In this document: positions 1 to 5,316 of the stretch, piece by piece
How positions within the stretch are numbered: position 1 is the stretch's first letter
Layout of the letters: each line of letters opens with the position of its first letter
NCBI GenBank assembly: GCA_905200315.1
Contig: CAJKKA010000114.1
Coordinates: forward strand, 1 to 5,316
Reading direction: 5' to 3'
Length of the DNA stretch: 5,316 bases
Origin: an uncultured Clostridium sp.
GTDB taxonomy: Bacteria > Bacillota_A > Clostridia > TANB77 > CAG-508
Notes under the pieces: generated by a model
Database searches by the model: none
Seen by the model: the letters and a program-made list of their open reading frames with translations, nothing else
Told to the model about the DNA's origin: nothing
Position numbers and translations under genes: made by a program

Positions 1-299
1 GTACTTACAAGACCTTGCATTGAAGATAAGAATCCATCTCTGTCATTTTCATATTTAATCATTCCATTATTAAATACACCACTAAACAAATTTAGTGTAC
101 AAAAAATAATAAAAATACTTTCCCATGAGTAAAAAATACTTACTACTCCATATTGCTCAGTTGTGAGTAATCTTGTAAAAATTGGAACTGTTATAAAACT
201 AATGCCCTTTTGCACAAATCCACATATCGTAAACCACAATGCTGCCTTGGACGCAATAGACATTTTATTATATATTTTTTTTGTTTTTTCTAACATCAT
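1..299 (-). CDS. wzx: Wzx-type oligosaccharide flippase, N-terminal part (cut by left edge)
   Basis: This is the start of a polytopic membrane protein of the polysaccharide biosynthesis/MOP flippase family, which moves undecaprenyl-diphosphate-linked repeat units across the cytoplasmic membrane. Reading leftward from position 299, the frame stays open for 99 codons to the window edge. The peptide begins MMLEKTKKIYNKMSIASKAA and continues through a first hydrophobic segment (about residues 19-40), then a VPIFTRLLTTEQYG stretch (residues 38-51) typical of Wzx proteins, a second membrane segment (about 53-75) and an FNNGMIKYENDRDGF loop (about 76-91). The gene overlaps the preceding glycosyltransferase by an ATGA junction: ATG at 297-299, TGA at 296-298. 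A second in-frame ATG follows at 294-296. A GGAAGG ribosome site at 305-310 suits either. The overlap suggests translational coupling. The family call is strong from the N-terminal pattern; substrate cannot be told, and the remaining three quarters or so of the protein lies outside the window. Confidence 0.88.
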   Translation of the reverse strand, partial: MMLEKTKKIYNKMSIASKAALWFTICGFVQKGISFITVPIFTRLLTTEQYGVVSIFYSWESIFIIFCTLNLFSGVFNNGMIKYENDRDGFLSSMQGLVS

Positions 300-1303
300 T
301 TATACCTTCCAAGAAATTCAAAACCAAGATATTTTCTTTCTCTAACAAATTCCAATGTTTCTATAGCCGTCGTAGTAATTGATAAAGCTAAATCATAAAA
401 TACACTGTCATCATAATTTAAAACCTCTGTAGGTATGTACTTATCTATGTATAAGCAGTTATATTTCTCACATAAATTACTATAATCTGCTTTATCCCTA
501 GGATGAGGCTTTATTGTTATGGTGTACCCCATTCCAGTATACTCTTTTATTATATCTTCATATATTTGCATTTGCTGTTCCAGATTTTGTAGCTGTCCAT
601 CTTCTGATAATGGCTGGGTACACAGCAAAAGTGTTTTATTACAATTATTATTTATTATTTTTTGTTTACAGAATATACCATATATTAGTTTCTTTTGCTG
701 TAATGTCAGTTTGTCATTAATTTCTTTTCGTGGTATTTCTATTATATTTTCCCTATCAATTGTCAGACCATTTTTATCATTTACTTCAATATCAATTACA
801 TATTGATTTGTTCCAAAAGCTCTGTGTCCTATATTCAATTTATTTTTCAATCTGACTTTTAAACTATTTATATCATAATCCACTTTATTCACTTGATAAT
901 ATTTATTAAAGTATTTAAAGAAATTCAATCCGTCCTCAATTAAATGATATCTGATTTGATTATTTACAAAATACCAGCCTAAAATTTCAAAATCATTAAA
1001 CAGAAAAATATTATCCTTATACTTAGTCCAATCTATTTTTAATTTAGTGTTGATATATTTATTTTCGTAATTTTTTCGATTTACTATCTTATCAAATATA
1101 TTTTTATATTTAATATTTTTGTAGTCTACACTATCAAACACATATATTTCATTTATAAAATCCAATGACTTTATGGTTTCAATCTTATTTTTGTAATCTG
1201 GCATCTGAGAACCTATCACCAAATCAATTTTCTCATTTTGTACCATTGCTTTTGCAACCGCAATATATAAATTATACAAGCTAAAGCAGCAATATACTTT
1301 CAT
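296..1303 (-). CDS. GT-B glycosyltransferase, GT52/sialyltransferase-like
   Basis: Probable cytoplasmic glycosyltransferase adding one sugar to the lipid-linked repeat unit. From the ATG at 1303 it is 335 residues; an upstream in-frame GTG at 1312 would add three. The ATG is preferred because AAGGTG sits 6 bases before it and overlaps the GTG. Residue numbers below count from the GTG. The protein shows three motifs shared by bacterial sialyltransferase-type GT-B families (GT38/GT52 and relatives): HLIEDG (123-128, E-D-G type acid), IKPHPRD (267-273, the K-P-H-P element that contacts the nucleotide) and SITTTAIETL (311-320, the Ser/Thr-rich element). A CTQPLSEDG stretch (231-239) begins the C-terminal nucleotide-binding domain. 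There is no signal peptide or clear membrane span. The C-terminus ends soon after the SITTTAIETL motif, as in compact members. The donor may be CMP-sialic acid, but related enzymes of this fold use other donors, and no sialic acid synthesis genes are visible here. Fold and glycosyltransferase role are fairly sure; sialyl specificity is not. Confidence 0.78.
   Translation of the reverse strand: MKVYCCFSLYNLYIAVAKAMVQNEKIDLVIGSQMPDYKNKIETIKSLDFINEIYVFDSVDYKNIKYKNIFDKIVNRKNYENKYINTKLKIDWTKYKDNIFLFNDFEILGWYFVNNQIRYHLIEDGLNFFKYFNKYYQVNKVDYDINSLKVRLKNKLNIGHRAFGTNQYVIDIEVNDKNGLTIDRENIIEIPRKEINDKLTLQQKKLIYGIFCKQKIINNNCNKTLLLCTQPLSEDGQLQNLEQQMQIYEDIIKEYTGMGYTITIKPHPRDKADYSNLCEKYNCLYIDKYIPTEVLNYDDSVFYDLALSITTTAIETLEFVRERKYLGFEFLGRYK
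305..310 (-). promoter_or_regulatory. Ribosome binding site of the flippase gene
   Basis: The minus-strand hexamer GGAAGG lies inside the last codons of the upstream glycosyltransferase. It is 5 bases before the first ATG (297-299) and 8 bases before the second (294-296). The second spacing is closer to optimal, so translation may begin at either of the tandem ATGs. Confidence 0.55.
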
Positions 1304-1309
1304 TTTATT

Positions 1310-1315
1310 CACCTT
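1310..1315 (-). promoter_or_regulatory. Ribosome binding site deciding the ATG start at 1303
   Basis: The minus strand reads AAGGTG here, six bases (1304-1309) before the ATG at 1301-1303. The possible GTG start at 1310-1312 is made of the last three bases of this same element, so the ribosome site cannot serve it. The element directly abuts the TAG stop (1316-1318) of the upstream polymerase gene. Confidence 0.65.
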
Positions 1316-2527
1316 CTACATTTTGATTTTTATTTTCTTTTTAATTATTTTAGAATTTTTATCATATTTAACTGGCATTAAATCAACAATTTTATCAATA
1401 TTGTATGCCAAAAATATCACACAAAATAATAAATGCGGCATCTGATACATTTCTGTTATAAAATCAACAAAATACGCAACAAGTATTATGGTTAATACCT
1501 TTGTATACGGATGTTCTTTATATTGCTTTAATTTATGACTAACAATAAAAACAATAATTCCAAATAACAGAAGTCCCAATAATCCCTGTTGAACCATTAT
1601 ATTCAGGTATGTATTATGTGCCTGTGTAGTAGTCCAGGTTGTTAAATTGTAACTAACATTTCCATTTCCTAATATAGGATGACACGATATTGATTTGAGC
1701 GCCAAAGCCCATATTATAGTTCTTCCTGTAAAAGATGAATCTCTATTTAAATATTTATATAATATAGCCGAAAAATTCTCCTGAAAATTCATAAATATTA
1801 TCAAGTAACTAATAACAAAAGAAATAATAAAAAATACAAATACATTTGGCAGATTAAGTTTAAAAGCTTTTAATGAAAAAAACATTATAATAAAAGCAAT
1901 ACCTAATGCCACTAAAGATGTTTTCGAACCAGCCATATAAATTCCACATATTGTAAATACAAGCAGACCAATTCCAATGGTAGACAATTTGCCTCTTAGT
2001 TTATATATATACATATATGAGAATGCCAGCCATGGTAAATATGTAAAAATATGTGAATTATAATAACCCATTACCCAATTTGCCTTCCATCCTCTACTGT
2101 CTGTATATAATCCACCTGGGTGCATGACAATCGTGATAAAATTAGCAACAATTATTATTCCAATAATTATTGCCATATTCTTTATAAAACATGATATATC
2201 ATTATATAAAGCAAACTCCATAATCAAAACCATACCAAACACATAAATAAAATTCGAAATATCTGCATAAGTGTCAGTATGTCTAATTATACATATCACT
2301 ATATTCAAAAAGTAAAACAAAATGGATAACCATGTAATCATGCAAAATCTTATCTTATATAAGATGCAACATATTAATAGAAAAAATATAACAAATAATC
2401 TAAAATAATATAATATGCTATTTAAAAGATTACCACCAGTTTCCATAATCCCTCTTGGAACTAAAAACGGGATTACGCATATAATGAGCATTATATTTAT
2501 CAGCCTTTTATTATTTTCATTTATCAT
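1316..2527 (-). CDS. wzy: O-antigen-polymerase/ligase-like membrane protein (probable Wzy)
   Basis: Probable repeat-unit polymerase that joins undecaprenyl-linked oligosaccharides on the outer face of the membrane. It has 403 residues, within the usual range for this family. I count about 11-12 hydrophobic segments, roughly at residues 10-24, 37-57, 62-82, 92-108, 115-135, 155-175, 182-198, 202-218, 228-247, 315-330, 344-360 and 366-382. Between the ninth and tenth is a large loop (about 248-314) with the Wzy_C/O-antigen ligase hallmarks: TGRTIIW (267-273, the conserved Arg), HPILGNG (283-289) and AHNTYLNI (303-310), followed by QQGLLGLLLFG. The C-terminus is a Lys-rich cytoplasmic tail. A good AAGGAG site (2535-2540) lies 7 bases before the ATG. 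The Wzy call is preferred over ligase because the organism appears to be monoderm and the gene sits next to a flippase and glycosyltransferases. The sequence itself does not separate polymerase from ligase, and linkage specificity is unknown. Confidence 0.88.
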   Translation of the reverse strand: MINENNKRLINIMLIICVIPFLVPRGIMETGGNLLNSILYYFRLFVIFFLLICCILYKIRFCMITWLSILFYFLNIVICIIRHTDTYADISNFIYVFGMVLIMEFALYNDISCFIKNMAIIIGIIIVANFITIVMHPGGLYTDSRGWKANWVMGYYNSHIFTYLPWLAFSYMYIYKLRGKLSTIGIGLLVFTICGIYMAGSKTSLVALGIAFIIMFFSLKAFKLNLPNVFVFFIISFVISYLIIFMNFQENFSAILYKYLNRDSSFTGRTIIWALALKSISCHPILGNGNVSYNLTTWTTTQAHNTYLNIMVQQGLLGLLLFGIIVFIVSHKLKQYKEHPYTKVLTIILVAYFVDFITEMYQMPHLLFCVIFLAYNIDKIVDLMPVKYDKNSKIIKKKIKIKM

Positions 2528-2567
2528 TAACTAGCTCCTTTTAAAAACAAATCATATCATTAATTAC

Positions 2568-3572
2568 CTATTCTGGTCTGTTAATTCTTATATCATCTTT
2601 TATTCTAAGTCTTTTTCTATATTTTTTCATCAATTTTGAACAAATAAAGCTAGGAACAAACATACATGGATACACCATCACCCATGCTTTCACATATTTT
2701 CGGGTGCATAAATACATGGTTTTATAATTCATTTTATGTATTCCAGAAGCTTTTTCCTTAAGAATATCATGAATAAAAAGATGGCATGTTCGATTTTTAT
2801 ACATTTGATTCAATTGTTTCTTGTCAAAACCAATCTCATTTATCATAAAATCAATCATTTTTTTATAATAAACTCCATTAATTAAAGCAGAATCAAAATT
2901 AGGCGTATTAACATATATACCAGCGCCAACACATGGACCTTTTACAATCCCCAGTTTAGTATCTTCCCCTTTGGCGCACAATGCATGTATATATGATTGC
3001 AGCCAATATGTATCCGCATACTGTTCTGGATTTTCTATTTTTTTAAAATTATCCGTATTACATATAAACGAAGCTAAAAAACCCCAATAATAACCTGCAT
3101 ATTTCATAAATAATTTTTTATCTTTTGTACAGATATCATTCATTGCTTCAGGTTCATGCTTTTGACATGATTCAGAATCAATATATTTATTCCTAAAATC
3201 TCTTGTAGTAACATATATTAATCCCATATCATCACCGTTTTCAATAAATTTAAGAATTTTATCAACTGCATTCTCCATTATAATATCATCATCTGACATT
3301 AGCCAGGTATACTTTCCCTTAGCTTTTTGAAGACATTTTATGCAATTTCTATCAGTTTTTAAATTTGTTTCATTGCACCAATAACTTATATTTCCCCATT
3401 TATTCTGATATTCTTTTATAATATTAGGAGTGCTATCTGTTGAACAATTATCAGACACTAAAACCTCTATTTTTTCATTACATTGTGGCATCAAAATGTC
3501 CAACATATTCTTAATTGTTCTTTCTCCATTATATATTGGAATTGCAATTGTTAATACTGGCTGATTTTTCAT
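2568..3572 (-). CDS. GT2 family glycosyltransferase (GT-A fold)
   Basis: An inverting GT-A glycosyltransferase of 334 residues, expected to transfer a sugar from a nucleotide sugar to the growing lipid-linked repeat at the inner membrane face. The N-terminus LTIAIPIYNGERTI (7-20) is the classic GT2 beginning. It is followed by VLVSDNCSTDST (37-48, nucleotide-binding Asp41) and WLMSDDDII (90-98, the DxD-type metal/donor site). The region YYWGFLASFICNTDNFKKI (161-179) resembles the acceptor-side segment of abequosyltransferase/RfbV-like GT2 enzymes, a weak hint at subfamily only. A hydrophobic then basic C-terminal stretch (about 293-323, ending KKYRKRLR) may tether it to the membrane. The start is supported by the typical N-terminus rather than by its ribosome site: the only AAGGA upstream is 19 bases away and overlaps the previous stop. 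The stop is 40 bases before the polymerase gene. Sugar specificity cannot be inferred. Confidence 0.93.
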   Translation of the reverse strand: MKNQPVLTIAIPIYNGERTIKNMLDILMPQCNEKIEVLVSDNCSTDSTPNIIKEYQNKWGNISYWCNETNLKTDRNCIKCLQKAKGKYTWLMSDDDIIMENAVDKILKFIENGDDMGLIYVTTRDFRNKYIDSESCQKHEPEAMNDICTKDKKLFMKYAGYYWGFLASFICNTDNFKKIENPEQYADTYWLQSYIHALCAKGEDTKLGIVKGPCVGAGIYVNTPNFDSALINGVYYKKMIDFMINEIGFDKKQLNQMYKNRTCHLFIHDILKEKASGIHKMNYKTMYLCTRKYVKAWVMVYPCMFVPSFICSKLMKKYRKRLRIKDDIRINRPE

Positions 3573-3594
3573 TTTAACTATCTTATCTCTTTCC

Positions 3595-4623
3595 TTATGA
3601 TTGTTTGGCTATTGTAGGCAAATTCATTTTTACAGTAATTTTAGCATATGTTGGTCTTACACAATTAATCATAAAAGCAGCTATACATACAGCCGCCTTT
3701 CTAGGCATTATATGCCATATTCCACCATATAATTTCTTTTTCAAGCCTCTTGTGTCTTTACAAAATTCCATGTGATTCCACTCTGTTTCTTTTCGATATT
3801 GTGCATATAAAACAGCATATGGACTGTCACTCTTCTCTATCCACATACGTTTCCTCACATAAAAACATGTAGTTGCATGAATTATTGCCGGCTTTTTCTT
3901 TGCCCTTATAATTTGATTTTTGGTATAATATTCGACTGGCTTTTTCATTTTTATAATTTCATCATAACCAAATATGTATATAGATGTAAGCATATTATAT
4001 TGTGGTTCTAACAACTTAATATGTCCATCTAAAACTATATTCAATATATCCTGTTCTAAAAAAAACATTGTTTCATTATTCTCTATACCCTGTAATATTT
4101 TATCTACAAGTTTCTGACCTATGTTTTTTTCTCTCCATTTTTTCAAATCAATCAATAATACACCCGCATTGCAATATTTCATCGAATCTGACGCCTGTAA
4201 AACTCTTTTTTGTATTGCCGTGCCTACACAATCATATACACCTGCAACAATCTGATCTTTTTCAAAAGCTGTATTGTACATTTCCTGTATAGAATCCAAT
4301 ACAAGTGTGTCACTATCCAGGCTTAATACCCTGTCAACATTTGAAGGTAATATCTCTGCCAAAGCCATTCTTGCATATGTATGTCCCAAATCATACTTTA
4401 CTTCTGGATACAAATCTTTCTGTTCTGGTTTCTTTATAAAAAAAATCTTTCTTGAAAAATGTTGTACAATATTATTTAATCTTTTTTTATTTTCATCCGA
4501 TATGTTATCTTCAACTACATATATATTTATATCATCGGCATCCTTATTGTTTTCACATAAAGATTGTATAGCAACTCCACACATCTCCGAAAATAAATCG
4601 CTACTATAATAAACAATATTCAT
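3595..4623 (-). CDS. GT8 family glycosyltransferase (LgtC-like, retaining)
   Basis: A retaining GT-A glycosyltransferase of 342 residues, related to LPS galactosyl/glucosyltransferases. The N-terminus MNIVYYSSDLFSEMCGVAIQ followed by SLCENNK matches the GT8 pattern. RVLSLDSDTLVLD (98-110) holds the metal-binding DxD at Asp103/Asp105. KYCNAGVLLIDLKKW (149-163) is the conserved NAG element, and LEQDILN (189-195) is the E-Q-D motif. PAIIHATT (245-252) supplies a His (249) in the position of the third metal ligand, but the usual H-x-x-G-x-x-K-P-W continuation is replaced by HATTCFYVRKRMW. The C-terminus (about 299-335) is basic and amphipathic and probably binds the membrane. AAGGAG at 4631-4636 precedes the ATG by 7 bases and overlaps the stop of the upstream acetyltransferase. 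UDP-Glc or UDP-Gal is the commonest donor in the family, but the donor here is not determinable. Confidence 0.94.
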   Translation of the reverse strand: MNIVYYSSDLFSEMCGVAIQSLCENNKDADDINIYVVEDNISDENKKRLNNIVQHFSRKIFFIKKPEQKDLYPEVKYDLGHTYARMALAEILPSNVDRVLSLDSDTLVLDSIQEMYNTAFEKDQIVAGVYDCVGTAIQKRVLQASDSMKYCNAGVLLIDLKKWREKNIGQKLVDKILQGIENNETMFFLEQDILNIVLDGHIKLLEPQYNMLTSIYIFGYDEIIKMKKPVEYYTKNQIIRAKKKPAIIHATTCFYVRKRMWIEKSDSPYAVLYAQYRKETEWNHMEFCKDTRGLKKKLYGGIWHIMPRKAAVCIAAFMINCVRPTYAKITVKMNLPTIAKQS

Positions 4624-4630
4624 TGGTAGT

Positions 4631-4636
4631 CTCCTT
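4631..4636 (-). promoter_or_regulatory. Ribosome binding site of the GT8 gene
   Basis: The minus strand reads AAGGAG, seven bases before the ATG at 4621-4623. It overlaps two bases of the TAA stop (4635-4637) of the upstream acetyltransferase, consistent with coupled translation in one operon transcript. Confidence 0.75.
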
Positions 4637-5237
4637 ATTCCTCTTCTATGCCTTTAACAAATTGGTTCATATTCCAGCCTGAATTCATACCAATAATCTT
4701 TGCTGGCACTCCACCTACAACAGCTCCACAAGTTTCAATATTTTTAACTACAACAGCATTAGAAGCTATCATTACATCATCTGCAATTTGTATATCACCA
4801 AAAACACCTGCTCCTGCGCATATTGTTACACCATCACCAATCACTGGACACTTTCCATTATCATCTTTTCCTAATGATATTCCAATAGTTGTTCCATGAA
4901 ATAAACAGCAATTTCGTCCAACAGTAGAATTTGATGAAACCACTATATTCTGCAAATGAGCAATTAACAGCCCCTTTCCAAATACATTTAATGGTATCAT
5001 GACATTATGTCTTGAACTCATTATCTTAAATAATATTTTCCAGTAAATGCCTATAATTTTAGATGCACCTTTAACATTTGAATAATATTCTGCATGTCTT
5101 AATACTGATTGAAATAAAAGCTCCTTCCGAAAGACCTTTTTCTTTACTCCTGATGGATAATTTCTTTTTATCCATATCTTTCTTTCAAGTTCAATCCACT
5201 GTTTCATTTCCTTTTTTGATTCTATCATTATACTCAC
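4635..5237 (-). CDS. Serine-acetyltransferase-like O-acetyltransferase (left-handed beta-helix)
   Basis: An acetyl-CoA-dependent acyltransferase of 200 residues, most likely acetylating a sugar of the repeat unit. A charged helical N-terminus (about 1-75) leads into hexapeptide repeats from about residue 80: VFGKGLLIAHLQNIVVSS (85-102), CLFHGTTIG (111-119), CPVIGDGVTICAGAGVFGDI (130-149), IADDVMIASNAVVV (151-164) and the terminal GGVPAKIIG (175-183), which is the signature end of SAT/CysE-type proteins. His94 matches the catalytic His of CysE. The loop GKDDNGK (123-129) is the usual extended loop. Compared with CysE from memory, the catalytic Asp and the serine-contacting Asp and His appear to be Val79, Ala93 and Cys130, so free serine is a doubtful acceptor. 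The start is ambiguous: GTG at 5237, or ATG at 5228 (MIESKKEMKQW, 197 residues), which starts more like its relatives; neither has a strong ribosome site. Database annotation would probably read serine acetyltransferase. Confidence 0.88.
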   Translation of the reverse strand: MSIMIESKKEMKQWIELERKIWIKRNYPSGVKKKVFRKELLFQSVLRHAEYYSNVKGASKIIGIYWKILFKIMSSRHNVMIPLNVFGKGLLIAHLQNIVVSSNSTVGRNCCLFHGTTIGISLGKDDNGKCPVIGDGVTICAGAGVFGDIQIADDVMIASNAVVVKNIETCGAVVGGVPAKIIGMNSGWNMNQFVKGIEEE

Positions 5238-5256
5238 TCAGTTCTTTATTAAAATA

Positions 5257-5316
5257 TTATCTAACAGCTTCCTTAATAGTCTTAGCCATATAATCAATCA
5301 TCTCATCTGTCATTCC
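5257..5316 (-). CDS. C-terminal end of an upstream gene, possibly DegT/DnrJ/EryC1 aminotransferase
   Basis: Reading leftward from the right edge there is an open frame of 19 codons ending in TAA at 5257-5259, 19 bases before the GTG or 28 before the ATG of the acetyltransferase. The peptide is GMTDEMIDYMAKTIKEAVR. An L/M-T-D-E-x-I-D-x-(V/M)-x-x-x-I-K pattern is common at the C-terminus of PLP-dependent sugar aminotransferases, whose last helix follows such a TDE cap. Those enzymes make amino-deoxy nucleotide sugars and are frequent in these loci. Nineteen residues is too little for certainty: that this is a real gene end is likely from frame, spacing and composition, while the family is a guess. 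Confidence 0.55.
   Translation of the reverse strand, partial: GMTDEMIDYMAKTIKEAVR

Larger units (their letters stand above)
1..5316 (-). other. Part of a Wzx/Wzy-dependent surface polysaccharide operon
   Basis: Seven co-directional genes, two of them cut by the edges, lie 11-40 bases apart or overlap by an ATGA junction. No gap exceeds 40 bases and I saw no stem-loop with a U-tract between genes, so a single transcript is likely. The gene set (possible amino-sugar enzyme, acetyltransferase, three glycosyltransferases of different families, polymerase, flippase) defines a heteropolysaccharide assembly pathway. The promoter and the initiating phosphoglycosyltransferase are not in the window. 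Confidence 0.85.

Noticed and set aside
1316..2527. Calling the polytopic protein a WaaL O-antigen ligase
   Set aside because: The Wzy_C/WaaL families share these motifs, but the apparent Gram-positive origin leaves no lipid A core as acceptor, and the neighbours are those of a Wzx/Wzy pathway. Polymerase is the simpler reading.
2528..2567. 40-base gap between the GT2 and polymerase genes, checked for a promoter or terminator
   Set aside because: It contains the AAGGAG site for the polymerase and AT-rich bases only. I see no paired -35/-10 boxes at proper spacing and no stable stem-loop followed by U residues.
4058..4065. Run of eight A (T8 in the coding sense) inside the GT8 gene, with another at 4438-4445, as a possible phase-variation switch
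   Set aside because: Eight-base A/T runs are expected by chance in such AT-rich DNA. Both encode normal Phe/Lys codons in a conserved protein, and the frame is intact. Longer tracts, or length variation between isolates, would be needed.
4274..4609. Plus-strand open frame of 111 codons opposite the GT8 gene
   Set aside because: It lies entirely antisense to a well-supported GT8 coding region, has no recognisable domain or ribosome site, and has the composition expected of a reverse-strand shadow. The same holds for the plus-strand frames at 163-345, 514-720, 519-806, 4068-4292, 4648-4899 and 5078-5293.

Overview
The window is one stretch of a surface-polysaccharide (capsule or exopolysaccharide) biosynthesis operon. 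Every supported gene lies on the minus strand, so transcription runs from position 5316 down to position 1. The DNA is strongly AT-rich, genes are separated by 11 to 40 bases or overlap, and several have AAGGAG-type ribosome binding sites. This points to a low-GC Gram-positive (Firmicutes), most likely a gut-type Clostridia/Lachnospiraceae member. That placement is inferred from composition and from the style of the GT8, Wzx and acyltransferase proteins; no marker gene confirms it.

In transcription order: (1) the last 19 codons of a gene cut by the right edge (5257-5316), plausibly a DegT/DnrJ/EryC1 sugar aminotransferase; (2) a left-handed beta-helix O-acetyltransferase of the serine-acetyltransferase-like type (4635-5237); (3) a GT8 glycosyltransferase with a DxD motif (3595-4623); (4) a GT2 glycosyltransferase (2568-3572); (5) a polytopic O-antigen-polymerase-like membrane protein, the probable Wzy (1316-2527); (6) a GT-B glycosyltransferase with bacterial-sialyltransferase-type motifs, GT52-like (296-1303); (7) the first 99 codons of a Wzx-type oligosaccharide flippase, cut by the left edge (1-299).

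Together these are the standard parts of a Wzx/Wzy-dependent pathway. The glycosyltransferases build an oligosaccharide repeat on undecaprenyl diphosphate at the inner face of the membrane, and the acetyltransferase and possible aminotransferase supply sugar modifications. Wzx flips the lipid-linked repeat and Wzy polymerises it outside. The initiating phosphoglycosyltransferase, the nucleotide-sugar genes and the chain-length/tyrosine-kinase regulators are not in the window and presumably lie upstream or downstream.

No RNA genes, mobile elements, CRISPR arrays, internal promoters or terminators were found. The locus type is familiar. The points most worth a second look are the sialyltransferase-like enzyme, the acetyltransferase that appears to have lost the serine-binding residues of CysE, and the two edge genes that a simple complete-ORF scan would miss.
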